64,000 nucleotides of DNA. Origin: Paenibacillus glucanolyticus NBRC 15330. Its GTDB lineage: Bacteria > Bacillota > Bacilli > Paenibacillales > Paenibacillaceae. The stretch is from assembly GCF_004000885.1 (NCBI RefSeq), contig NZ_BIMC01000007.1, forward strand, positions 179,539 through 243,538, written 5' to 3'. Position 1 is the first letter of the stretch. Every line of letters starts with the position of its first letter. Positions 45,896-54,787 of the stretch are shown in pieces. Position numbers and translations under genes: made by a program. The notes under the pieces were generated by a model. The model did no database searches. It saw nothing but the letters and a program-made list of their open reading frames with translations, and had not been told where the DNA came from.

Positions 45896-47476
45896 TCAGT
45901 CCATAGAGGGACAAAATTCAGGATTTGCCCGATACTCCGACGGCGTCTGTCCCGTCCATTTCTTGAACAGGCGGTTAAAATACTTAATATCCTCATAGCC
46001 GATTTCATTTGCGATTTCACTGATTTTGGCCGGCGTTTCCCTCAGCAGAGTCATTGCTTTCCGCAGCTTCGCCTGGGTCACGAATTCAATGTAATTCTGC
46101 CCGGTCTCCTTCTTGAACATCTCGCTGAAATAATTGGGATTCATATGAACATGCTTGGCCACTTGCTGAAGCGACAGGCTCTGCCCCAGATGCTCATGAA
46201 TGAAGGAGATCGCCCTTTGAACAGGACTGGTTGTCGACACCATGTCCCGGTACTGCTTCATGATGAGTCCAAGGGAATCGATCAGCACCTTCTCCGGCTT
46301 CTTCGTTAAATCGCGGATATCAAAGTTGTCCTCAATCTTCACCGGACTGGTGTAGCCGATGGACGTTGCAGCGCGTATCAGCCAGCGCTGTCCCGAGACG
46401 AGCAGGGAATGCAGATAAGCCTGAACCGAGCCGGGTGTCGCCTGGCTCTGACTTTGGATGCGTTCCAGCACATCCGCAACCCATGCCTCCAAATCGGCGG
46501 ATTGCCCTGAGCGCAGAAGGGAGGAGAGCTCGGTTTCTTCTTCCATCGAACAGACCGTCTCAATGCCTTTCCGCCCTTCGATGTCCTCATAACGGATATG
46601 CCGTTCCGAATGGAGAAGCCACTCGTAGGAGCTGGCCTCCACCGCCGTCTTCAGCGCGCGATCCAGCTCGCGAACACTGGACACCGGTCGGCCGCTGGCT
46701 GCCTTAATGCGGCAGGCGTGAGTCGATTCCAGCTTTCGCAGCGCGGAATCCACGCGCCCCCAGCCATCGCCTGGCTCTGTGCGCACCAGCAGAAGCAGGG
46801 AACCATTCCACTCCAGCCAGGCACCATGCAGCCCTTCTGCCAGCTCCGTCCCGAGTAAGCTGTGTCGTTCGCCAAGGGTCAAGTGCTCCAACTCATCCTG
46901 ATGTAATGGATGAACCGACAGCATCCATATCTGCAGAACGGAGCCGGGCGTTGTCAACCTCAATTCAGGATATCTCTCCCATAATTCATTCTCGGCATGC
47001 TCATCCAGTGAAACTCCCGATGCAAGCAGCCTCCTCAGGAACCCCCGGTTGACCACCATTTCCTGGGCCTTTCCCTTCGCTTGATGGAGTCTGTGCTGCA
47101 GGATTCGCTCTCTCGCTTGAACTGCAGCTTCGATAATTTCCCCGGGTCTGCTCGTCTTCAGCAAGTAGTCACTCACGCCTTCACGCATCGCCTGCTGTGC
47201 ATACGTAAATTCATCAAAGCCCGATATGACAATGATTTCGATCTCGGGAAACCGCTGCTTAACTTGATGAGCCATGTCCAAACCGCTCAGGCCGGTCATG
47301 CGAATATCAGTAAATATAATTTCGGGCATATCGACGGGAATACGCTGAAGGGCTTCCTCTGCCGAAGCCGCGGGCGCCAGCACCGTAAAGCCGTTATCCG
47401 CCCAATTGATCACTGTACTCAGCCCATTTCGAATGATTACTTCATCATCAACGATCAGTACCTTCAAGGTCGTCAT
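45896..47476 (-). CDS. Response regulator, YesN type (locus C)
   Basis: Product of up to 526 residues. Receiver domain LKVLIVDDEVIIRNG with the phosphorylation site in IIFTDIRMTGLSG (Asp57 from the ATG), a long linker region, and a C-terminal AraC domain (LSLQQVAKHVHMNPNYFSEMF, SEIANEIGYEDIKYFNRLF). The ATG at 47476 directly abuts the AAAGGGG ribosome binding site; a TTG at 47467, nine bases after it, is a better-spaced start and would give MKVLIVDDE. The gene overlaps the end of the kinase gene. Confidence 0.92.
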   Translation of the reverse strand: MTTLKVLIVDDEVIIRNGLSTVINWADNGFTVLAPAASAEEALQRIPVDMPEIIFTDIRMTGLSGLDMAHQVKQRFPEIEIIVISGFDEFTYAQQAMREGVSDYLLKTSRPGEIIEAAVQARERILQHRLHQAKGKAQEMVVNRGFLRRLLASGVSLDEHAENELWERYPELRLTTPGSVLQIWMLSVHPLHQDELEHLTLGERHSLLGTELAEGLHGAWLEWNGSLLLLVRTEPGDGWGRVDSALRKLESTHACRIKAASGRPVSSVRELDRALKTAVEASSYEWLLHSERHIRYEDIEGRKGIETVCSMEEETELSSLLRSGQSADLEAWVADVLERIQSQSQATPGSVQAYLHSLLVSGQRWLIRAATSIGYTSPVKIEDNFDIRDLTKKPEKVLIDSLGLIMKQYRDMVSTTSPVQRAISFIHEHLGQSLSLQQVAKHVHMNPNYFSEMFKKETGQNYIEFVTQAKLRKAMTLLRETPAKISEIANEIGYEDIKYFNRLFKKWTGQTPSEYRANPEFCPSMD

Positions 47477-49268
47477 CCCCTTTGCTGGATATTTCAGTTT
47501 GTTGAATATCAGTTAGGTCCGGTATCGTAAACATAACCCGTGTTCCGGCCCCTTCCGTGCTGTCCACACGCAATCCTGCATCCTTGCCGTAATGGAGGAG
47601 CAGCCGCTTATGGACATTTCGCAGCCCGTAGCTTCCGCCCGGGGTTTGTCCCTTCTCGTATTGCAATGGATTCTCTACCAGCTGATCCTGAAGCCATTTC
47701 AGACGATCGGGCGTCATCCCGATTCCATCATCCTCCACCACGAAGTGAATCCCCTCGCTGCCATGCCGACCTTGTATCGTTATCGTCCCCATTCCGTCAC
47801 GGCTCAATATGCCGTGCAGCATGGAATTTTCGACGAGCGGCTGCAGCAGCAGCTTCAACATGGTGTGCTGATGAAGTGTCTCCTCGACATGAACCTCAAA
47901 CGAGAATTTCTCCGGATACCGAATGGTTTGGATGTTCACATAGTGACGGACATGCATAATCTCCTGCTGGATCGTGCAGTATTCCTGGCCATTGTTCAAG
48001 CTGAACCGCAGGAAATCACTGAGTGATCCGACCATCTCGGCTATCTTCACATCCTGGTTCATCAGCGCCAGCCAATGAATCGAAGACAGCGTATTGTATA
48101 GGAAGTGCGGATTAATCTGCACCTGCAGTGCATGCATATCCGCCTCCTTTTTCAGCGACTCATTGAGTTTCACTTCATCGGTAAGTTTCACGATCCGGGA
48201 ACTTAACCGGTTGTAACTGATAATAAGCTGTCCAACCTCATCAATTGTCTTCACCGGCAGCGCAGGCAGCGGCTCCTCCGGGCTCGAATTCTTGAGAAAC
48301 TTCGTTAACACAGACAACGGATTCGTAATCTTCTGAATCAAGAAGAGAACCAGTATAATGGCGAGCAGGATGGCCACGGTTACGGCAACCGCCGTCAATT
48401 TGATGAAATACTGGTTCTGGGAACGGTATTCCTCTGAGGGAATGATGCCGACCAGCTTCCAGTTCACACTCGACATTTTCTTATAGAGAATGGTCTTCTT
48501 ATTGCCGCCCTCTCCATAGTCCATATTCCCGCTAAGCCCCTCGAACCCTTCAATCGAAGGATAATAGTCTGCCAGGGTAAGATTCGTCTCCATATCCGGC
48601 GGACCGGCAATAATCCGGTTGTTCTCATCAAGCAAGAGGACAAAGCCGGTTTTCTCCAAGACGGCCTGCCTGAATTGATTGGCAATGACGCCTTGATCCA
48701 GGTTGATCTGCAGATTCCCGATCGGCTTGTATTTATCCGTGCTGCGAATCGGCCTGGCCAGCGTGATGACCTTTCTCATGCCTTCAAATGTCCACTGTCG
48801 GTGAACAAAAGACCACCATTTGGGATGATGCTCATAATAATCCGGGATCTCCTCGGTAATATTCCGGAACTCGGAACGCACTAATGACTTATGCGAGATC
48901 GGATCCTTGCTGCCGAGCGGTTCGACAATGATATTGGCGATATAATCCTTGGAGAAGGCCAGATTCGTCAGGAAGTTAATGACCGTTGTCTGCTGGACAT
49001 AGTTGCTCTCCTCTGTCTTGAGGTAGGATTGGACCCCGGTGTGCCCGATGAGGAATAGCGAGATATTCTCGACGTCCTTCACCATCGTGTCCAAGTAAGC
49101 TTCCAGTTGGCGGAGCGTATTCATCCCCGTAATCTTGGCTTTCTCTTCCGTCAGGCTCTTGGCCATGTTAAAAGAGAAAATACCAAGAAATAACAGCGGC
49201 ACCAGCGTAGCTATAATAATAAGCAACGATAATTTATGCTTTAGCGATTTCCCAAGCCATTGCTGCAT
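47448..49268 (-). CDS. Sensor histidine kinase, YesM type (locus C)
   Basis: Product of 606 residues. Membrane segments at about 13-35 and 285-308 bracket the extracellular sensor domain; HAMP follows; QINPHFLYNTLSSIHWL holds the phospho-histidine; the ATPase domain has PLVENSMLHGIL and VEDDGIGMTPDRL. Together with the response regulator it senses the sugar or its binding protein and controls locus C. Unlike its counterpart in locus B it is intact. The C-terminus extends past the ATPase with a charged tail that overlaps the next gene. Confidence 0.93.
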   Translation of the reverse strand: MQQWLGKSLKHKLSLLIIIATLVPLLFLGIFSFNMAKSLTEEKAKITGMNTLRQLEAYLDTMVKDVENISLFLIGHTGVQSYLKTEESNYVQQTTVINFLTNLAFSKDYIANIIVEPLGSKDPISHKSLVRSEFRNITEEIPDYYEHHPKWWSFVHRQWTFEGMRKVITLARPIRSTDKYKPIGNLQINLDQGVIANQFRQAVLEKTGFVLLLDENNRIIAGPPDMETNLTLADYYPSIEGFEGLSGNMDYGEGGNKKTILYKKMSSVNWKLVGIIPSEEYRSQNQYFIKLTAVAVTVAILLAIILVLFLIQKITNPLSVLTKFLKNSSPEEPLPALPVKTIDEVGQLIISYNRLSSRIVKLTDEVKLNESLKKEADMHALQVQINPHFLYNTLSSIHWLALMNQDVKIAEMVGSLSDFLRFSLNNGQEYCTIQQEIMHVRHYVNIQTIRYPEKFSFEVHVEETLHQHTMLKLLLQPLVENSMLHGILSRDGMGTITIQGRHGSEGIHFVVEDDGIGMTPDRLKWLQDQLVENPLQYEKGQTPGGSYGLRNVHKRLLLHYGKDAGLRVDSTEGAGTRVMFTIPDLTDIQQTEISSKGDDDLEGTDR

Positions 49269-49530
49269 AAATACACCCCGTTCGAGTCCATATGGTATGG
49301 GCTTGTTATATTACTTAACATTGAAGGCGTTTACTTCAAAAACATTCTCTTTCCGTTGCAAAAAGGTGTCAGGTTTATTAACTATCTTAGAGGAATCTTA
49401 AGACTCAAGTAAATGGTAATAAAGACCTATGAATAGAGATAAAACCATCTTTCATATAGGGTATACTCCCCATGGTCGCCGACCCGCTTCGGTGATGCAA
49501 ACCGCGTTGACTCTTGATAAGCGCAGCAAA
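49269..49530. other. Upstream region of the locus C kinase
   Basis: No gene. It must hold the kinase promoter; AT-rich stretches are present but no -35/-10 pair with good spacing was found. Confidence 0.4.
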
Positions 49531-49554
49531 AAAAGGGCGCTGCAGCGCCCTTTT
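49525..49554 (-). terminator. Strong terminator after the stalk-domain protein gene
   Basis: AAAAGGGCGCTGCAGCGCCCTTTT (49531-49554) contains a perfect palindrome; the minus strand continues with further T. It may work in both directions. Confidence 0.85.
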
Positions 49555-49668
49555 AAATAGAAAATCACATCACCCGATCCAAATTCCAACCTTCCAGTTC
49601 ATGCTTATATCCTTCTGCTGGTATGCATATATATGTAGTTCTAAAGTTCCGCATCGATAAACGGTAAT

Positions 49669-50751
49669 TTACCTCTGCTCTTCCAAACGATCATATTCCA
49701 TGCGATCCACCACAAATCGATTCGACTCTTCATCATACCGGTAGGTTATTTGGAGATCACCCGCAAAACCGGCTGGACTTATGCTCCCAGCTGCGAGCGT
49801 AACAAGCCGCCCTTCTTCGATGCTGTGTCTGACTACAGCACCAAAACCCAACTTGTCATTCAGATAGCTTTTATCCTCGGAGTCATCCTCAATTCTCTGA
49901 ACGGTTTCCTTCCCGTCGATCACAATCTTCACGGCGATGTAATCCGCAAACTTCTCGATGCTGGACTCCACATGACCCGCTACCGCCTGATCCAACGATT
50001 CAATAGGAATTTCCTTCAGGGTTTCAGCGTCCACCACATGTGTCTTGCCAATATAAATACCCGTCCCGGTCCCATCCACATAGAACACAACCACTTCCGG
50101 CTTGCCATCACCCGTCATATCCCGATATTGAATGATCGGTTTACGCGTACCATCACCACCGTACCAATCCGCAAAAACTTGCCTTCTCCCTTCTACCTCT
50201 ACCACCATTCCTTCATATCTTCCGTATTTCGTAGCGCTTACCGGGTACAACTTCACATCAGGGTTCTCCTCTGCTGTCGAAACGTCCACCTCCGGCGTAT
50301 AGACGTAAATCATTCTTTCCTTCGAATCCCAGCCTACCTCTGCATTATGCAGCTCCGCTATGAATCGAACCGGAACCATAATTCGGCCATCCTTTAAATA
50401 CGCGGGAACGGACAGCGAATACGCCTTCCCTTGCCCCTTGGCCTCCCGGCTTCCCATCTTCAGCGTGACTTGATCTGTGCTTGTGCTGACGGTTACCGTC
50501 TTGGTCTTGTTGTTCCATTGAAGCTGCGTGGGCTTCAAGTATTCCTTAATCACGCGCAAGGGAACCAGCGCCGTCTGATTCACGATAACAGGATTGACAT
50601 CGAGCGTAACCATCCAATGATTAATGTTCAATTCCATTTCCTTCTGCGGTGCGGCTTTGGCCTGTACCTGTGCCTGTACCATCGTACTCATCAGCATCGT
50701 GGACGCCATAGCGCCGATCACCGCCATTTTCGCCCATTTCCGGGTTGTCAT
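49669..50751 (-). CDS. Secreted protein with copper-amine-oxidase-like (stalk) N-terminal domain
   Basis: Product of 360 residues. Signal peptide MTTRKWAKMAVIGAMASTML... with cleavage near AQVQA. Residues ~40-150 match the stalk/'copper amine oxidase N-terminal' repeat common in Paenibacillus cell-surface proteins (VTLDVNPVIVNQTALVPLRV, DGRIMVPVRFIAELHNAEVG). The middle has YRDMTGDGKPEVVVFY, a calcium-loop-like element seen in FG-GAP proteins. It is not an amine oxidase: no catalytic domain is present. Own promoter region and terminator, so a single gene. Function unknown, probably cell-wall associated. Confidence 0.8.
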   Translation of the reverse strand: MTTRKWAKMAVIGAMASTMLMSTMVQAQVQAKAAPQKEMELNINHWMVTLDVNPVIVNQTALVPLRVIKEYLKPTQLQWNNKTKTVTVSTSTDQVTLKMGSREAKGQGKAYSLSVPAYLKDGRIMVPVRFIAELHNAEVGWDSKERMIYVYTPEVDVSTAEENPDVKLYPVSATKYGRYEGMVVEVEGRRQVFADWYGGDGTRKPIIQYRDMTGDGKPEVVVFYVDGTGTGIYIGKTHVVDAETLKEIPIESLDQAVAGHVESSIEKFADYIAVKIVIDGKETVQRIEDDSEDKSYLNDKLGFGAVVRHSIEEGRLVTLAAGSISPAGFAGDLQITYRYDEESNRFVVDRMEYDRLEEQR

Positions 50752-50840
50752 GTTCTCTAATCTCCTTGGCTAATAATATATGAAATAATTCGTATATAAC
50801 TAAGACGCAAGTTGACCGGTATTGGTTGTCCATGTCACGC

Positions 50841-50880
50841 AAAAAATAAGCCGCTCAAGCATATCATCACTTGAGCGGCT
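50841..50880 (-). terminator. Rho-independent terminator after the GH3 gene (MFS operon)
   Basis: Minus strand: AGCCGCTCAAG and CTTGAGCGGCT pair (11 bp) around a 10-base loop, then TATTTTTTG. Confidence 0.88.
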
Positions 50881-50934
50881 CACCCGGATTGGTCGGAGGA
50901 AATCTATGCGATCATGATCGGATAACTGTCAGGC

Positions 50935-53229
50935 CTACGGACGCGGCTTCCGATATTTCTCCGTGCGTTCATCCTCGATGACACCCTTCCAGTTTAAACC
51001 GAAGGCAAAATCATAGGTGTGATTCTCGGAGTCGGTATGGCATTCCATATCAAACGCCACATCCTCAAGCTGTTCCTCCACGGTCTTCATATTGGCCGGC
51101 ATCTGCATGGGCAGTAGGCCTGACGGCTCCACTTCACCCGCAAGCACCTCCATGATGGCTTGATCCAGAACGCCGAAATTCACAAGAATCGCATCCACTT
51201 CGGCTTCAAACTCCTCAACCACAGTCGGATTGGACAACAGCATGGATACGATGACCGGTTTGCCGTTCAGCGCTTTCTTCGTTTCCAGTACCATGTCGAG
51301 ATCGGCCGCATTCTGAGGCGTAACGGATTTGCCCCGATAGGAACGGTTCAGCACATCCGTTGTCCGTGTATCACCGGCCAGACTCACTTCACGGGCATGC
51401 TCTGCCGTATACGTCTTGTACTGCAGGCTCATCGGCACGTAGCCGTTGCCTCCCTGATCCTCATCTTCTTGGCTATACCCGGTTCCGGATTTCGGCGTAC
51501 TAATAAAGACAAGCCCGAAATCCGCCTCGTCCGGATGCTCCGCGAGTTCGAAGTATTTGGCCACGATGTCCAGATTAACCGGATACTCCAGGCTTTCCGG
51601 CGTGGGGTTGCCAAACCAATCCTGTCCTGCAGCCATAAAGCGCTTCGGAATGTAGACCTTGCTCTTCCGCTCGACGGGAAGCACGCCATTTTTATTTTTC
51701 AGCATGACGATCGATTTTAGCTGGGCTTCATAACCTTCACGCATAAACTCCGGATTTCCGACCATACGGGAGCTCTCCAACGGATCAACATAAGGGTTCT
51801 CAAACAGCCCCAGTCGAAACATATTGCTCAGCAGGCGCACGGCCGATTGTTCGAAGCGTTCACGCATATACGTCTCGCCATGCTCCCGGACACCCATGTG
51901 ATAGGCAGCCAGCACCGGTTCCATCTCATTGTTGCCGCCAAATTGGTCAACGCCTGCCATCAACAGCTTGTAATGCCGCTCTGCTACCGTCAATCCTTCG
52001 ACACCCCACGGCTTCCCGCTTAGGAAAGAGTCACGGGGACCGGACTCATCGGCCGTAATCGCCCAGTCCGTGCAGACAACACCGTCGTAGCCGTATTTTT
52101 CCCGGAGCAGGTCCTTGATCAGATAGGAGTTATATGAATTGCCAACGTTCTCCCCGTTGACGGTATCCTGGTTCATCGAAATGGTGTAATACGGCATCAC
52201 AGCGGAAGCCATTCCCGTCTTGCCCTCCAGCTTAAAAGCCCCGTCTACAAACGGAATGAAGTGCTCGTGAAAATTATTACCCGGATAAACCGCATATTTC
52301 CCGCTGCTGTAATGCGCGTCTCTGCCTGCCTCGCCGGAACCGCCGCCCGGCCAGTGCTTTACCATGGCGTTGACACTGTCGTACCCCCAGCCTTCGGATA
52401 TTTCCCGATCCCCCTCCGATGTCTGAAAGCCATCCACGTAGGCGCGGGCCATATCGGTTGTCAAACGTGAATCCTCGCCGAAGGTGCCGTTAAAGCGGAA
52501 CCAGCGCGGCTCTGTTGCGATATCGATCTGTGGGGAGAGCGCCGTTGCAAGGCCCAGGGCACGATATTCTTTGGAAGCCATCTCGCCAAATTTCTTCGTG
52601 ATGTCCGGATCAAACGTAGCGGCCAGGCCCAGCGTCTCCGGCCACATGGAGATCCGTCCTCCCGAGCCGGCGTTAAACTCCGAGCTGGCATCCGTGCTGT
52701 GCCTTGGGTCCGAGCTGTTATTGGCAGGAATGCCAAGTCCCGTGCGTTCCGCGTATGCCTGCACCTTATTGTTCCAGCGTGCCGCCACTTCCGGACTCTC
52801 GACCGTGGTCACCAGCACATGACGCACATGGTCCTGGGCCAGAAAGGCCAGCTGCTCATCCGTCAGCTCCCATGGCTTCACGCCGCTCTCCTCGTAGGAT
52901 TTACCGCCATAGGTAGCCGAGAACCAGCCCCCGCTGGCAGCCGGAATCGACTGATGCCTGCTGTACAGCATCAGGCCGGCGATTTGCTCTATGGTCATTT
53001 TGGAAGCCAAGTCCTTGGCACGCTCCTTAGGCGTCAACCGCCAATCCTCATATCGGTCCAGCCTACCGTCACGGCTCAAATCCTTGAAATACAGTCCATC
53101 CATCTCGATAATTGCCACACCTGATTCGGACGAGTATCCCAGCTTAGGACCTCCCGAATTGTCGATATAGCGAATGTTGTCTCCATTTCCCGGGATCGTT
53201 TGGGTTGTCTGATTGATCTGATGGTTCAT
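50935..53229 (-). CDS. Glycoside hydrolase family 3 enzyme, cytoplasmic
   Basis: Product of 764 residues without signal peptide. Nucleophile Asp388 in GYDGVVCTDWA; other barrel motifs are MVKHWPGGGSGEAGRDAH (289-306) and NSSDPRHSTDASSEF (171-185). The N-terminus (~1-60) has an unusual lead with DLSRDGRLDRYEDW, resembling a calcium-type loop, and is longer than in the GH3 of locus A. The ATG at 53229 is preferred because GGAGGG lies seven bases before it. It is co-transcribed with the MFS transporter gene that ends 62 bases upstream. The likely role is hydrolysis of a glycoside brought in by that transporter. Confidence 0.88.
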   Translation of the reverse strand: MNHQINQTTQTIPGNGDNIRYIDNSGGPKLGYSSESGVAIIEMDGLYFKDLSRDGRLDRYEDWRLTPKERAKDLASKMTIEQIAGLMLYSRHQSIPAASGGWFSATYGGKSYEESGVKPWELTDEQLAFLAQDHVRHVLVTTVESPEVAARWNNKVQAYAERTGLGIPANNSSDPRHSTDASSEFNAGSGGRISMWPETLGLAATFDPDITKKFGEMASKEYRALGLATALSPQIDIATEPRWFRFNGTFGEDSRLTTDMARAYVDGFQTSEGDREISEGWGYDSVNAMVKHWPGGGSGEAGRDAHYSSGKYAVYPGNNFHEHFIPFVDGAFKLEGKTGMASAVMPYYTISMNQDTVNGENVGNSYNSYLIKDLLREKYGYDGVVCTDWAITADESGPRDSFLSGKPWGVEGLTVAERHYKLLMAGVDQFGGNNEMEPVLAAYHMGVREHGETYMRERFEQSAVRLLSNMFRLGLFENPYVDPLESSRMVGNPEFMREGYEAQLKSIVMLKNKNGVLPVERKSKVYIPKRFMAAGQDWFGNPTPESLEYPVNLDIVAKYFELAEHPDEADFGLVFISTPKSGTGYSQEDEDQGGNGYVPMSLQYKTYTAEHAREVSLAGDTRTTDVLNRSYRGKSVTPQNAADLDMVLETKKALNGKPVIVSMLLSNPTVVEEFEAEVDAILVNFGVLDQAIMEVLAGEVEPSGLLPMQMPANMKTVEEQLEDVAFDMECHTDSENHTYDFAFGLNWKGVIEDERTEKYRKPRP

Positions 53230-53291
53230 TGTGATTCCCTCCACTCCAAGTTTGTCTGCTCTTTCGCTCTGCGCCAGCTATGGACTTTCCG

Positions 53292-54623
53292 TTATACGTT
53301 CTGTACGCTCGGTGCCGTGAGGTCCGGGGAAGGATTCATATCTCCTTCCGTTGCAACCGGCTCCCCGATTTCAGGCAGTGGCTTAATGGATATCATCCCG
53401 ATCATCATGAATACGGAGAGGGCGATATAGAAGAAGGTCCAGTCCCCGATACCCATCATGGTGCCTGCACCCAGCAGGAACGGCGCGATCGCAGGCACGA
53501 TGGATTGCGGCAGCGCATTCGCCACGTTCATGATGCCAAAGTCTTTTGCAGAATCCTCCTTGCGGGGCAGAATCCGCGCAACCAGCGCCATATCCACAGC
53601 TGAGATGCATCCATAACCGAGACCCAGAACTGCGGAAGCGATAACATAGGCAAGATAATTCGGAACAAAAGCAAAGACCAGCGTGGCCAAAATCATAATG
53701 AAAGCCGACATGTACAGAAATGGTTTTTGCTTACGGAACTTATCCGACAGCATCCCACCAAATATGCTGGTAACCGCCATTGCCACCATGGAGATGATGT
53801 TCACGGTTGCCACACTGGCTGTCGCCTGAGCTTCGGTATAGCCCATCCGGTTGACCAGCATAACGGTAAAATAAAGACTGCTGCAGTAACCCATCATCAG
53901 GAGAAACTTCGAAATAACCGCCCAGGTGAAAGCCGGATACCGGCGCGGGCTTGGGTAGACTTTGCTGAGCTTTTCGCCAAACGGGATTTTCTCTTGCTGC
54001 TTATGGACGATATCCACTTTGCCTTCCTGGATCAGGAACAGACTGAGGACTGGACCAACCACTCCGATCACCGCGAGCAAAGTCCACTTCGCTGCGGAAG
54101 AAACATCCGTCAGGAAGGTCATCATGACCATGCCGACCGCAATCGCTACCGGCAGCACCAATCCCAGAAGCCCGGATACCGTGCCTTGTTTCTCCTGCTT
54201 GACCTGATCCGGGATGAGCGCGGTGTACGCCGCCATTCCGAAGTTAAAGAACAATTGCGCAATCGCCCAGCCGATAATAATGAGCCACAACGAGGACGTC
54301 ATGCCGATCATGAGAAGAGACGCGCAGCCGAACAAAGGACCGATCAGAATCCATGTACGCCGCCGTCCAAACGACAGGTTCGTACGGTCACTGATGGCGC
54401 CGCCGAGCGGATTGCCGATAAGAGCGAAGAATGCCCCGATGCCTGCCACCAGACCATAGGAGGATGTATATCCGTTCGGGTCGATTTCAATCATTTTGAA
54501 AGTCAGCAACAAGGTTGCAGGTGTCATTAATGCCAGCATCATGCAGCCATAACCTAGCATAATACCGAAAGTCAGTCTGCCAAACGATGTTTGCACCTGC
54601 CCTTTCACCTTAGCTTCAGCCAT
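53292..54623 (-). CDS. MFS sugar transporter (GPH/SLC45-like)
   Basis: Product of 443 residues with about twelve membrane segments. The loop after segment 2 reads [18 protein letters not shown], a form of the MFS signature, typical of glycoside/disaccharide symporters. It should import the substrate of the adjacent GH3 enzyme with a proton or sodium ion. GGGGG lies before the ATG. A TATAAT -10 box (minus strand, 54665-54670) is followed at once by a perfect cre site, so glucose would block transcription. Confidence 0.88.
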   Translation of the reverse strand: MAEAKVKGQVQTSFGRLTFGIMLGYGCMMLALMTPATLLLTFKMIEIDPNGYTSSYGLVAGIGAFFALIGNPLGGAISDRTNLSFGRRRTWILIGPLFGCASLLMIGMTSSLWLIIIGWAIAQLFFNFGMAAYTALIPDQVKQEKQGTVSGLLGLVLPVAIAVGMVMMTFLTDVSSAAKWTLLAVIGVVGPVLSLFLIQEGKVDIVHKQQEKIPFGEKLSKVYPSPRRYPAFTWAVISKFLLMMGYCSSLYFTVMLVNRMGYTEAQATASVATVNIISMVAMAVTSIFGGMLSDKFRKQKPFLYMSAFIMILATLVFAFVPNYLAYVIASAVLGLGYGCISAVDMALVARILPRKEDSAKDFGIMNVANALPQSIVPAIAPFLLGAGTMMGIGDWTFFYIALSVFMMIGMISIKPLPEIGEPVATEGDMNPSPDLTAPSVQNV

Positions 54624-54644
54624 TGATATAACCCCCTAATTATT

Positions 54645-54660
54645 ATGAAAACGATTACAA
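54645..54660 (-). promoter_or_regulatory. cre site directly after the MFS promoter -10 box
   Basis: The minus strand reads TTGTAATCGTTTTCAT, with the core TGTAATCGTTTTCA matching TGTAANCGNTNNCA at every position. It lies between the -10 box and the ATG, a roadblock position for CcpA. Confidence 0.7.
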
Positions 54661-54667
54661 TTTTATT

Positions 54668-54700
54668 ATAAAAGAAACCGCCTTCATCAAGACAGGCGGC
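54668..54700 (-). terminator. Terminator after the AraC-GH39 gene
   Basis: Minus strand: GCCGCC and GGCGGT pair around a 12-base loop, followed by TTCTTTTA. It separates the regulator gene from the MFS promoter. Confidence 0.55.
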
Positions 54701-54736
54701 TGCTTACAGAGTTCTACGTTTTTTTTTAACATCTTT

Positions 54737-54752
54737 TTGTAAACGTTTTCCT
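54737..54752 (+). promoter_or_regulatory. Second cre-like site between the AraC-GH39 and MFS genes
   Basis: TTGTAAACGTTTTCCT fits the cre core except for its last base. It lies about 90 bases upstream of the first cre site. Confidence 0.4.
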
Positions 54753-54787
54753 AACTTCAATAGAAGGAGATTAAGAATTGACACAAT

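Noticed and set aside
49669..50751. Copper amine oxidase
   Set aside because: Only the stalk-like N-terminal domain is present; there is no catalytic domain or topaquinone motif.
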